From NCBI GenBank assembly GCA_029834535.1, contig JAQMWT010000101.1:1-64000 (forward strand): a stretch of 64,000 nt of DNA. The letters run 5' to 3'. How positions within the stretch are numbered: position 1 is the first letter of the stretch; every line of letters begins with the position of its first letter. The position numbers and the translations under genes are program-made. Of the stretch, positions 43,687 to 54,000 are shown piece by piece. This stretch comes from Chrysophaeum taylorii (Eukaryota; Sar; Pelagophyceae; Pelagomonadales; Pelagomonadaceae). The notes below the pieces were generated by a model. The model saw only the letters and a program-made list of their open reading frames with translations. It did no database searches and was not told the DNA's origin.

Positions 43687-44401
43687 ATGGACGCACCCCC
43701 ACCACTCCGAAAGGGGGTGCTACGGCGGCGGCTTTCCGACCGAATGAATCGGTTGCAGGAGGTCGCCAACGCACTCACGCAACTGATACCCTCCATCGTG
43801 TGCCTTATCGAAGCCGTCTCGCGGCGCGGCCGGCTGCCGGTGCACGCTTGGGTTCTGATGATATCGGTTTGGTTGCACCTCCCGTTTTCATTCTTCTATC
43901 ATGTGCGGTGCGCGCTCCGATACGACGACTGCCAGTTCGACGCGGTGCGATGCTGGTCACGAAGACTCGACAACACCTTTATCCACATCTCGGCCACTTG
44001 TATCGCCTACGGCACGTCCCACGGATCTCTTCCGTACGTCGGACTGTGCGCAATGTTTAACCTCGCCGCCGCCGCCACCCACTGGCGCAAAGAAATTCAC
44101 GTGAGCCCCAAATATTTATGCTCCTAACCTCGTGTCGCCACAGATGGTGCGAAACCAGCGATTCACGCTCGTGGCGATCATTCTATACATCGCTCCCATT
44201 GCTTGGCGACGCGATCTAAGAAACTTGCTGGGGGCACTCGCAGGACTCTTTCCAGCCGGATTCATTTTTCGAACCTACATTTTCGGGGGCTACTCTCACG
44301 CCATTTTCCACCTTTTCGTCAGCTGCCTCGCCTACTACGTCATGAGAGCCGCGCTCACGCCCACCCTCGACGTTCACTCGCCCTTCGTCGATTTCCACTA
44401 G
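43687..44401 (+). CDS. small multipass protein, CREST-like
   Basis: Two exons, 43687-44100 and 44144-44401, around a 43-nt intron (GTGAGC...CCACAG, phase 0), join HWRKEIH to MVRNQRFTL; 223 residues with about six or seven membrane segments. Three polar motifs sit where the CREST hydrolase superfamily (alkaline ceramidases, PAQR receptors, Per1) has its metal ligands: SFFYH (Ser-x3-His type), an Asp in RLDNTFIHI, and HAIFH (His-x3-His) near the end in GGYSHAIFHLF. Such proteins are zinc-dependent lipid amidases or related receptors in ER/Golgi membranes. The match is by motif order only; overall similarity is low. Confidence 0.6.
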
Positions 44402-44754
44402 CACTCAACTTCCTACTCGGCAGCGACATGTGCCCCTTCGTCCCGCCGCCACGCTTTTTTTTTTGTTCGAGCGTATTGTCCTTACGTCCTTGGGGACGAT
44501 ACAAGGCACGCGACGTGGTCGGTCCTCGTTCTTTCGTGAACCGAAAAGCGTGTCGGGGGTGGCGTGCTTTTACGGCCCGGAGCTCGTCCGTGTGACGATC
44601 GGTACTCGATACATTCACGCGCACGGCGTCGTTGAGCCGTCGGAACTCAACTCCTGGGGAAGTTCAAGGAAGGCACGAAGCGAACCCTATATATACCCTG
44701 ACACTCCCTCCAATCTAAGCTGCTTTGATCAGCGCACGTTCGCTAACCTTTCCG

Positions 44755-44958
44755 ACTCGACCCCATTCGCCCCGGCTCGGCCCGACTCGTCCCCACTCGG
44801 CCCGATTCGCCCCCACTCGCCCCCACTCGCCCCGATTCGCCCCCACTCGCCCCGATTCGCCCCCACTCGCCCCCACTCGCCCCCACTCGACCCCACTCGA
44901 CCCCACTCGACCCCACTCGACCCCACTCGACCCCACTCGACCCCACTCGACCCCACTC
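44755..44958. repeat. 10-bp minisatellite CCCCACTCGM
   Basis: About 20 tandem units of 10-11 bases. The first half mixes CCCCACTCGC and CCCGATTCGC, the second half is nearly pure CCCCACTCGA. It lies in the 660-bp gap between the CREST-like gene and CDIN1. Flanking words CAATCTAAGC (44711 and 44981) bracket the array, so it may sit inside a larger dispersed repeat. No gene in 44402-45064. Confidence 0.9.
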
Positions 44959-45064
44959 TCCTTTCAGCTCGAGGCCCCGTCAATCTAAGCTCTCTAAGCT
45001 GTTTTTTAAAAACATACGAGTTTACTCCTAAACCGTATACCCTGATACTAAGAAGTTGCAAGGA

Positions 45065-46160
45065 ATGGCCGACGTTGGACCCGACGCCGGATGGAGTTCG
45101 AGCCTGTACGAGGAGGCGGTGGGTGCGTGCGAGGGCGCGACGGCGAGCAGCCTCGTGTCTCGCGCCCGCGAGCTGGGCGTGAGCTACGAGGCGTTGTTGA
45201 GCATTTGGCATCAAATAAACGCCGCGATGGTGCGGCGGACCGCCCACGTGCACCGCGAGAAGGCGCCCGAGTATCGCGCCGCATGGGAGCAAGGCGTCGG
45301 CGTCCTGTATTTTGTTCGCGCCGAGGTTTTGGCAGGAAGGGCGAGCGCCTCGCGGCCATAGCGCTTCGCGTCTCGTACCCGCCCGTGTTGGTCGCGCGAC
45401 TCGTACTGGAAGCGGTCGTGGACGTTCCAAAGAAGGCGGTGGGGGATTTGGTGCGGTGCGTTCGTGCGAGATGGTGTCTATCGACACTCGTAACAGGAAT
45501 CCTGAGAAGATTCTCGACGCGCGCCTGCGAGCCGACCCGCGTCCGCGCGAGTCCTCGTCGTCGTTGTCGCCGCGGGAGAAGTCAAATCTCGTAGTCGGTG
45601 CGAGGTCATCGAGTGCATAGACACCGACGAACACTACGCGCCCCGTCACGACGCTGCTCGGCACGACATCGGCATCGAGTACGAACTCATCCTCCGCGAT
45701 CGACTCGAGGCTATAGTGCGGACTATAAACAGCTCCTTCCTGTCCCGGCACGACTCTCCGCAGGACATTCCTTACGAACACGAAGACCAATTACGTATGC
45801 TTCGCGCAGACCCACGCATCACTCTACGTGTGTGGCGTAGGCATCCGCGGCTTCGCAAAAACCCCCGATGTCCTCCTCACCATCCCAATTGGCTTTTTGC
45901 CCGCCGAAAGCAACGCCCGCCGCGAGCTCAGCGTCGTCAACTGGATCGACTCGAAAGCCATGTTCGGAGCACCCGCCGTCTACCACAACGAGCATCGCCA
46001 ACAACTTCTAGCTTACGTCAACCGCCTCGGCGCCGGCGCCGTCGTGTACTGGTTTGGCTTTGCCAACGAGCTCCAGGATGTCGATCGCGATATTCTCCTC
46101 CTCTCGCGCTGGCCCGACCCGGGTACGCTCTTTTGGCCCGACGCCACACCCGTGGTCTAA
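45065..46160 (+). CDS. CDIN1-like nuclease (CDAN1-interacting nuclease 1)
   Basis: Six exons by my reading: 45065-45306, 45336-45455, 45497-45550, 45595-45715, 45764-45794 and 45841-46160. They sum to 295 residues; human CDIN1 (C15orf41) has 281. Introns are 29, 41, 44, 48 and 46 nt. Joined segments align along the human protein: GVGVLKGERLAAIALRVSY, LVRNPEKILDARLRADP, IGIEYELILRDRLEAI, HEDQLRIRGFAKTPDVLL, VVNWIDSKAMFG and GAVVYWFGFANELQD. TPDV...WIDSK is the PD-(D/E)xK nuclease core. In animals it binds codanin-1 and affects histone supply and erythroid development. The first (29 nt) and third (weak donor GTCCTC) introns are the least certain. Confidence 0.85.
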
Positions 46161-46199
46161 GCTCGCCCACTCTTTTTTCCCGCCAGTGCCTGTATTTTG

Positions 46200-47030
46200 G
46201 TGATGCGATGTAGCATGCTGTGGTAGATTCTGCGCGACACGTTTGGTTGTGTTTTTTGGGGTAGGAGGGATGTGCCTGACGGGCGTAGATAGGTATGCGG
46301 GACCTAGTTGGGGTCATCGCCGAGTCGTGGGGCAGGCGAAGAGAGGACGGGCCCCGCCCGTAGGTCGTACGCATGCTGCCGCCGGACGTATGTGCGACGA
46401 AGGACGACGTCCTGCTGGGATCGGGTGGCCTGGGTGGGGTTCCCCGAGGCGGCGGCGATATGGGTGAGGGCTGTGAGGGCAAAGCGCGCCCGGCCCAGTA
46501 CGTTGGCGATCCCGCACTCACGTTAGATGCGGCGAGTTTGGGCCGTCTTTGACCCTGCGAAGGTGGCGCAGCCGCTTTCCACCCAGGTTCGCGCAGCGAT
46601 GCGCTCTGCGCATGTTTGGGCGAGGGCGTGGCACACCGCGCTGGCCTCCTAAAGGCACCAAAGACGAGGCCGGCGACGGTGCCGTTTCTACGTAACGCTG
46701 TTCGACAGGGCCCAAGAAGCCAGGCGGTGGTGCTGTGCCCGGCTGGGGGATGATGGCGTCGATGCCGCGGGCGTGAGCGAGGTATTCGGAGTGGACTTGC
46801 GCTGCGCCCCGATCGACAGGCGACGGGTGGGAGGGATGGAGGGCGTTAGCGGTGTATAACGAACCGCAAGCGAGGGTTTTGAGGTCGTAGAAATGCTCCT
46901 TGTTGTCGAGCAGGGCGAAGATGTCTGGGACGACTTGGCGTCTGCCGATATTGCCTCGGTACCGCCCGTAGAGGCGCGTGCGAATGGTAGGGGCGACGAC
47001 GTCACGTTTGGTTGTGTTACCTAAGTGCAC
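46200..47030 (-). mobile_element. mobile element ORF with PD-(D/E)xK-like motif, copy A
   Basis: Minus-strand frames encode TKRDVVAPTIRTRLYGRYRG, then VVPDIFALLDNKEHFYDLKT (a PD-x13-DLK pattern typical of PD-(D/E)xK nucleases), HPSHPSPVDRGAAQVHSEYL, GPVEQR, GTVAGLVFGAF and, after frame changes, GIANVLGRARFALTALTHIA and a tail ending near 46310. The tail matches copy B at 57601-58345 over about 75 residues. The 3' sequence (words CTATCTACGCCC and CAGGCACATCC) recurs on the plus strand at 50744. At least two frame changes make it dead. The nuclease part may be the endonuclease end of a retroelement, but no polymerase is present. Confidence 0.65.
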
Positions 47031-47441
47031 GAACCCACACGAGGCGGGAACAGCTACAATGCATGTTCAGAGCGGCAAGTAGTACGATGTGAAGTGGCGC
47101 CGAGGATGTTCTTGTTGCGCCGACGGGCAGCATTGAATCTAACACACTGACTCGGAATCTATCTACCAAAGGGAAAGGAAGAAACATCGTAACACGAGCC
47201 AATTCGGCCACGTGTCGATGCTCTAAATGACGGACGTTATTGCTCACGTCGCTCTAAACGCACTCACAAGGTGGCGGTTGGGCAAGAGACTTCAGTCTTG
47301 GGAGTCCCAAGGAGGAAATCGTGTAACAATGTTTTGGATACTGTTTGAAGTACCACGACGTAGGTTTTTTGTGGGCAAGTTACACGATAACAGAACATTC
47401 GCGCCCACTACTAGGTGAAAGTTTTGCGGTCCCGACTGGTC
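47031..47441. other. intergenic or 5' exon region
   Basis: A plus-strand ATG at 47227 opens 63 codons (MTDVIAHVALNALTRW) that could be an upstream exon of the PH protein, but no convincing donor/acceptor pair was found. Otherwise nothing. Confidence 0.35.
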
Positions 47442-48029
47442 ATGCGGGACTTCCCGTTGCTGCGTAGCGGCTATCTCGCGGTGCAAGACAATCATGATCT
47501 GCAAGTCTGGACGGCGCGAGTGGTTAAGCTGTTTGAAGATCGTTTGGTTTGCTTTGCGCGCTCTAGTTCAGTTGTAGGCCTTGTGGGGTTCGACGCCGCA
47601 ACAACGATCGAAGTTTGCGAATCCCACAACGGAATCCGATCGAGGATCATAACAGTGGCAAACAGGCACGAACAAGTTCGCCTGTGCGCTACCGACACGA
47701 TGACCTACGAGCAATGGCTCGCCGACATTCGCATGTGCGTCTCCGGCGCAGCCAACTCGCCGCTTGACACGGTCTCGACCAAACGTGGACATCGTGGGCT
47801 TAATGACAGCTGCTCATCTTTTATCGAGGATGTCGATGATGATGACTTCGCTCACAGCTGGGGTCCTTCGGCGACCATCCCGTGGGAGTGCGACATTAGC
47901 CCAGCCACGACAAAACGAAACGCCAACGAAAAAAAGAATGACCTTGACTTTTGCCAACACAAGCGTTCGGGCCGCGTCGTCGACGATTCTTGGTCTGACT
48001 GCTCGTGTGGCCTTGCCATGATCTTCTGA
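47442..48029 (+). CDS. PH-domain protein
   Basis: From ATG 47442 the frame gives 195 residues. Residues about 6-100 fit a pleckstrin-homology fold: LLRSGYLAVQDN (strand 1), LQVWTARVVKLFEDRLVCFA (strands 2-3 with the Trp/Arg pattern), VGLVGFDAATTIEVCE, RIITVANRHEQVRLCATD and the C-terminal helix EQWLADIRMCV with the invariant Trp. The rest is acidic then Lys-rich and probably disordered. PH domains bind phosphoinositides or proteins at membranes. The true 5' end may lie upstream, since the frame stays open for nine codons and a possible acceptor (CACTACTAG) precedes it. Confidence 0.72.
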   Translation: MRDFPLLRSGYLAVQDNHDLQVWTARVVKLFEDRLVCFARSSSVVGLVGFDAATTIEVCESHNGIRSRIITVANRHEQVRLCATDTMTYEQWLADIRMCVSGAANSPLDTVSTKRGHRGLNDSCSSFIEDVDDDDFAHSWGPSATIPWECDISPATTKRNANEKKNDLDFCQHKRSGRVVDDSWSDCSCGLAMIF

Positions 48030-48728
48030 TGAGCATTGGTAGCTACCTCTCTTGAGAACTCTCCTCCCCAAGCCGTTGTTTCGAGGAAATGTGCACGCTA
48101 TCGATTCGCCGCGTTCGCCGCGGCCTCTCGAATCCTGAGTGAGCTCCGTTGACTTAAATGTCATTCAAAATTTGAATCCAGGCGGCCCTCTGGAGTTCCA
48201 CGCGCTTGGATCCATATCTCGCGCAGAGAGCGCTAGGCGCGACATGCTCGACGCTGTTATATAGACATCAGGACTAATATCGCTTCGTGTACTGCGGCGG
48301 CTCGGAGTGCAGGTGTAGAACGAAACCAGTAGAGGCGGGATTGCCCATTTCATGGGCACGGGCGCATATTGTACTCCCTTTGCTCCCCCCAACTCCCGCA
48401 GGTCTTGCGTATTGCACCCTTTCCTATACTGGGCCTGCGGGCAGCTGGTTCTCGGACGCTGCCTCCCGTTCGCCCATCCTCTGTTCGGAGCGAGGGAGTC
48501 TCGGTGCATGCATTTCTTTGAGGCGAAGGCATTTGGTGCTTCAGAGGGGCGGGCATTTGTTTCGCTTCTGAGGGCAGGTACCTAAATTATGAACCCCTGA
48601 ACGCCCTGCGTACTCCCGTTCGCACCACTTCAAAAGTCATTCCTTGCCTTCGGCTCTTCTTCACCAGTGAAGACAGGTGCCACTCGCGTAACGAATGCTT
48701 ACCCTAGTTCAGAGTTTTAACGCGAGAG
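48030..48728. other. intergenic, no gene seen
   Basis: About 700 bases with short frames only. Words such as GCGTATTGCACCCTTTCC have no match in the window that I noticed. Confidence 0.4.
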
Positions 48729-50168
48729 ATGGTGGGTCTTCAGGCTGGCGAAATCGTCTCGCCGTCGAGAGCGGCGATGGCTGGCTTGAAAGCCAACGCC
48801 GAACGGGAATTGTGGTTCGTGTTGCGGCGGCGCCAGGAAGAGCGAGAGGCGGCCGCGAATCGTGTCCGTTGTAATTTTAAGTACAGAGGTAAATGGACTC
48901 GGTCGTCTTTCGGGAGTGAGGTGGACATCGACGCTGTGCGAATCGTCGCCCGGAGCATGCGGCTCTTCTTGATTCGGCAACGCGCGAGGCGAAGACTGCG
49001 AGATCGACGACGGCTGCTCGCGGCGCGGAAACTTTCTCCTACCCTGGAAGAATACGTCGAGCGCCGCCGCACCGAACGCGCGGCCCGCGCCGCGTTGACC
49101 GACCTCAAAATGCGCATAGCAACACGCACCATCGAACGATTCGCGCGTAGTACTCTTGAACTTCGCATTGCGAAGCAGCAGAGATCATCTGCCGTGATTT
49201 CGAGATTCTTTGCGAGAAGGCTCGCATTTCGTCGGTTGCGTGAGGCGAGCAGGAAGCGCGACATGTCCTCGAGCACCATTTCTCGCATCTGCCGTCGTTG
49301 CTTAAGGCGGCGGCGGGCCGAACGCGCTGCGATGCTCATCCAGCAAACTGTTCGCGGGTGGCAAGGCCGCCAACGCACAAGCGAGATACGGCGGGCATCG
49401 GCAGCCGATTCGATCATGGCGTTGGTGCGCGGCGAGGCCGCTCGTCGACGCTTCCGCACGCGACTCGAGACACGCCAGTTCTTGCTGCGCAACCGGGAAG
49501 AGGCAGCTGCGTTGGCCGTCGTCGTACGGTCAATGTTCGTCGCGCTCGCGAGGCGACGCCGCAAAGTCCTCGCCGCAGAACGTGAGGAGCTGGCACAGAA
49601 ACGCACGGTCGCGTGGGCGGTTCTGGTTGTGCTCTACTGTCGCCGACTTGCTGATGGTGTGACGATGACGAGATACGTCCGTCAACTTGCAGCGGAACGG
49701 ACTAAAGCCGCGACACGGCTCACCGTGTTTGCTCGCGGTGTTGTCGCCAAAGTGCGCTGCCGCGAAATTGTGCGGCGACGAGCAGAGGCCGCAGCGGCGA
49801 GGACGATCCAGCGCGTGTTGCGCGGGGGGCTCGGTCGCATCAGAGCTAGGAAAATCAGGGCCGACACTTATCGTTGCCGACGATGCCAAGCTCTAGTGTA
49901 TAGTGGACGCTATTGCAAGAAGTGTGGATTCGCACGGTATGCGCAAGTGCCTGTGAAACTCGACTTTGGCAACAGCCCGTACGCCCCAGGCCGCGTGCGG
50001 CCTAGTTTTGTTAAGAAGCTTCGAAGTCGCATAGCTGCGGCGAAAAAGAAACCTGGCGAAACTTCTTTCATGCCGATGGTGACTCGCTTCGTCAAAGACC
50101 GTCGTCGTGGTGTGGGGACGAGCGATGTTTCGTTGGTTCCCCAAGTGGTGCAAGGTACCCTCTCTTAG
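48729..50168 (+). CDS. IQ-motif protein with C-terminal zinc ribbon
   Basis: Intronless, 479 residues, strongly basic (Arg-rich helices). IQ or IQ-like calmodulin-binding motifs repeat along the protein; the clearest are AAMLIQQTVRGWQGRQR (about 199) and AARTIQRVLRGGLGRIR (about 356), with degenerate copies such as VISRFFARRLAFRRLRE. Near residue 383 a zinc-ribbon-like CxxC...CxxC motif (CRRCQALVYSGRYCKKCG) follows the last IQ. Likely a calmodulin-binding scaffold; the IQ plus zinc-ribbon layout is not one I can match to a named family. It is convergent with the IQ/EF-hand gene at 51002. Confidence 0.75.
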   Translation: MVGLQAGEIVSPSRAAMAGLKANAERELWFVLRRRQEEREAAANRVRCNFKYRGKWTRSSFGSEVDIDAVRIVARSMRLFLIRQRARRRLRDRRRLLAARKLSPTLEEYVERRRTERAARAALTDLKMRIATRTIERFARSTLELRIAKQQRSSAVISRFFARRLAFRRLREASRKRDMSSSTISRICRRCLRRRRAERAAMLIQQTVRGWQGRQRTSEIRRASAADSIMALVRGEAARRRFRTRLETRQFLLRNREEAAALAVVVRSMFVALARRRRKVLAAEREELAQKRTVAWAVLVVLYCRRLADGVTMTRYVRQLAAERTKAATRLTVFARGVVAKVRCREIVRRRAEAAAARTIQRVLRGGLGRIRARKIRADTYRCRRCQALVYSGRYCKKCGFARYAQVPVKLDFGNSPYAPGRVRPSFVKKLRSRIAAAKKKPGETSFMPMVTRFVKDRRRGVGTSDVSLVPQVVQGTLS

Positions 50169-51001
50169 CAAAGCTCACGCTGGCTAGCCGCAGCACCACC
50201 AGCGACGCCCTGAGTCGAGTGACATTCACTTGCATGGTGAATCCGTGGCGAGTGCTCTAGGTCGCTTTTTGCGGCGGCGTATTCGTCATGATGATTGAGG
50301 TCCGTCATAATGTTTCTATTCTTCTTGACAGCTGCAATTTTCCCGACGACTCACGCATAGCTCTCCTCGAGCTCGCCCACGTGCATCTATAGATGCGACC
50401 CTGGGTGTCCAAACCAACCGACCAACGGGCGTTGGGCCGATCTAGAGCCAACTTCCATGGGCTCTTAATCGCCGATTGAGATCGATCGAGGCATGCCTAG
50501 ATTCGGACCCAGTGCTTAGTATTCTGGGATTGAGTCTGAAGTAATTCTGCTTTGAGTCCTTGCGCCTAGGTCGGCACGGGCGCCAAAATACGCCTAGCTA
50601 GCTAGCTACGTCTTTCTCTTCCTCTGCGTTAAGCCATTCTGGCTCTTTGAGCCTGGGAGTTGCGTACCATAATAGGTTTCGTTACACGTAATGACGGGTC
50701 CTGTGCGCTTGCGCATGACTACAACGCGCGTAGCGAACTAACCAAAGAATTTCCTATCTACGCCCTTCAGGCAAATCCTTCATACCCGACACAACACACC
50801 AAAACCTTCAAGCACCCACACACACCCCCTCCCCCCCCCCTCTTAGCAGTCGACCTTTAAAAAACCGACTAATTTCCTGATTACGTCATTCTCTTTCCTC
50901 CTGCGCCTCTTTCCACAACATGCTTTTTGCATGGTGGATAATATCTAACTTGCTCACGATTCCCTTATTCTCGCTGGAAGGTGATGACCATTTAATGATA
51001 A
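50169..51001. repeat. intergenic with dispersed-repeat fragment
   Basis: Region between two convergent genes. At 50744-50860 the plus strand carries CCTATCTACGCCCTTCAGGC and following bases that match the 3' part of the mobile element at 46200-46300 (minus). It ends near CCCCCCCTCTTAGCAGTCGACCTTTAAAA, split here as a C run plus AGCAGTCGACCTTTAAAA, which resembles the sequence at 63937-63966. A CTAG tetranucleotide run lies near 50595. No gene. Confidence 0.55.
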
Positions 51002-54000
51002 TTATACTGTGGCTGTGGCCGTACGAGCGTCGCCCAAGACATCTGGCGCCCAAAGATCGTTGATGGACGATGTCCTATCTCGGCCCAAGAAGCGCGTGGC
51101 CTCTTCGATCGACCCTTTCGTCACTATGGTAAGGACGCTGCCCCGCACTAGTCGATCAAACGTGCCGTAATCAAGACTCTCGGTTTGCGTATCATAGAGC
51201 GCCTGCTCATAAATGACGAGCACGCTCGCCTCTTCAATTTTGGGTTCGAGAGCATAGTAGGCGAGTAGGAACTCTGACCAACAAAGTCGACCGTCGCCGT
51301 CGTGATCGGCAGCCTCAAAGAGCACGGTTGTGACGTGCGCGCACCTCAGTCGACGCAGCTGCCGGATGTGGAACTTTATAAGCACGTCGCGAAAGACGTC
51401 GACGTCGATGCTGGGTATCACGTGGCCACGTTCAAGATCGTCGTCGGCCGCGACAAAAATCGGCTTCTGGACGAGCTCGCAAATGCAGATCGACAGCTCG
51501 AGAAAGGACTCCGCATTGACATTATCGTCGAGCGTTTTATCGTCCAAGATGTACGCGCGCACTTTGGAAATTTGCGATGCGCACTGAGCGATGGATTCTA
51601 AGTCTAGCTGCGCCTTTACAGTGTCTCGCGAGCGATCGTAGACTGACGAATACGCGTCGTTTGACCCCTGCTCCACAATTACGGCGTATCTCAACGCAGC
51701 TTTGACTAGGTTGTTGTTGACGCCATATAACACAGCGAGAATGTGGAAAGCGTGCCCCAAAGTCATGAAGCGCTGGCGGTCTGCATAATCGACGAAGCTC
51801 GCGGCAACAGCTTGCAGCACTACATATTTTTCTATGCTCCGTCGCTCGGCATACGAAGTCAAGTCGAATTGGAACTCATCGTCTTCGTGCAGACCCAGCC
51901 GCTGAACAACGCTTTGTCGGGACTTGCCGGCGTAGGAGACGGTCGGTCGCATGAATGACGGGTAAGATTTGGGATCGGCGCTGTCGCGGTCCAGCTCGGA
52001 TGTGACGACGAATATTTTGCCATGGTGACTCTTGCAGATCAATTCTGTGACATGAGCGAAGAAGAGTAGGGTGGGAGACGGGTGATGCGAGGCGAGTACT
52101 TCAAACAATGCGGAGATTAGAGGATCATTTTTGCCTACTGAGACGAGATGGCGCACTGTTGCGTACAATTCGAGACCGACGTCGCCGCGAGTCGAGGAGC
52201 TGCAGCCGCGCAGGGACAAACTTGTTGTAGATACGAGCCAGGGTGCATCCACGCAGCACGCACCTCCACAAGCATAGTTAACCGCCGGCTTGTGCGAACA
52301 CACAAGTGCAGAGTCACGCTGGACCATTTTCCAGCCAAGCGCAAACGCTGCGCGAAGCTCCAAAGGCAATCGTTCAATACGCGAAGGGAAAAAACCCAAC
52401 GTCGGAAGTGTGGCACCGCCCTTGGGGACCTTAGGCATCAGCCCGGAAACACGGAGACGCTCGGCAATGCTCGTTGTTAGTTCAGCGACGTGACGCCTGA
52501 CCCATTCGAGCCGCTTGACGTCCAACGCGATAACGTGATTTGTTGTGTCTCGTTTCAGCGTGTACTCGTCCAAACCTGGATCAAGAATGCCGCGCCATAT
52601 CAACATTCTTTGAAGAGCCTTGGTAATTGGAGTCGAACATGCCTGAATCTCAATTGCCGTTACTTGCTCAATGCTATTTATAAGGTCGCTCGGCTCGCAG
52701 GTTCGCCGTTCCGTAAGTGACGAGCAACAGGATTTCAAAACCGCCTCTTCCTCCGCGTTGGCGAATCCTAGCAAGTAGCTGGAAAGTCGCGTGCGTGATC
52801 GCAAGTCTTCATTCGACTCTGCCCGCGTCTCTGGGTCGTCCAAAGGCGTCGTCAAATTCGCGAGTTGGTTCACCAAGTACTCGTGTGTCGACAAACTCTT
52901 CTCGAATGGTGCGTCATTCGACATGACAGCGGGTCGTACGGACGTCTCACATCGAGACTCAGATTTGTAAAATGGCACGGGTTGCTTGGATGGAGGCAAA
53001 GAGTTTTTTGCTTCACGTTGTGGCTGTGGGAAGGACATTGGATCCCGTTTTGGGTAAATTTCTTGCGGTGTTCTTGAGTAGGGAACGCAGTGCTCAGAGT
53101 CTGATTTCCTGATATTTTTCTGAGCAGCTTCTATTGCCGAGTATTTGCTCTTTGCGTGCTGTTGCTGGTAGGCAATCTCACGCGATGAGGCTACCGCCCT
53201 CTCCATTGATTGTTCGTTGCAATTGAGCGCTATCGCTGCAAGAATGTCCTCGTTGTCGGATAGCTTGGTGGTATCAGCAAGCATGGCATGAAGGTCGATA
53301 CTTTTGCGCGATACAGGCCGATTGTCGAGCCAATACCTATGCCATCTCAAAATTAGTCTCCGAAGGAGTCGGAGCGCACAGGCGCGCCTGCTCGCGAAGT
53401 ACAAGCAGCTCATAATTGTCCCAAATCGTGAAGCTGTGTTTTTGGCCATGAGGAGTCGATGGCTGCAGTCGACCGCGTGAGTTGCTACGATGCAATCGAG
53501 TCGCACAGTCCTCGAAGAGGCTATCGTCGAGGCATCTCCGAGCACTCTAAGAGCGAAAATTCGGGGTCCATGGCGCATTCTCAACGTCAGCTCGAACTCG
53601 GCAAGGCTCGTGCGCACAATTGACAAGAGACCTTGGACCGAGCGGGCTAGCGCAATCGATGCCCTAAACTGGCTTGCCTTCCGTGCTTTATGGTATTTGT
53701 GCCGACTACAGGACACGCGCCAAACGGTCTGGATAACACGGGCACTTTGCTCCATCTTGTTTACATCCTTGGCGCTGCTGGTGTCAGGCTCGCGGTCTGT
53801 CTGTACTACTACAGTGCAATTGACCACCGGCAAGATCGCGCGTGCGACAATATCCAGTGCCGAAGAATTTCGAGAGCGCCTCTGCGGCATGGATTTTGTT
53901 TCGGCTGCGGCTGCAGCTAGCGCACTGGCGTGGGCAACTGCTGCATATTGAGCTGCATCATGGGTGGCAATAACTTTGTGTCTTTTCGCCTCTATGTGCT

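Noticed and set aside
44755-44958. CRISPR-like array
   Set aside because: Units are 10 bp with no spacers; this is a eukaryotic minisatellite.
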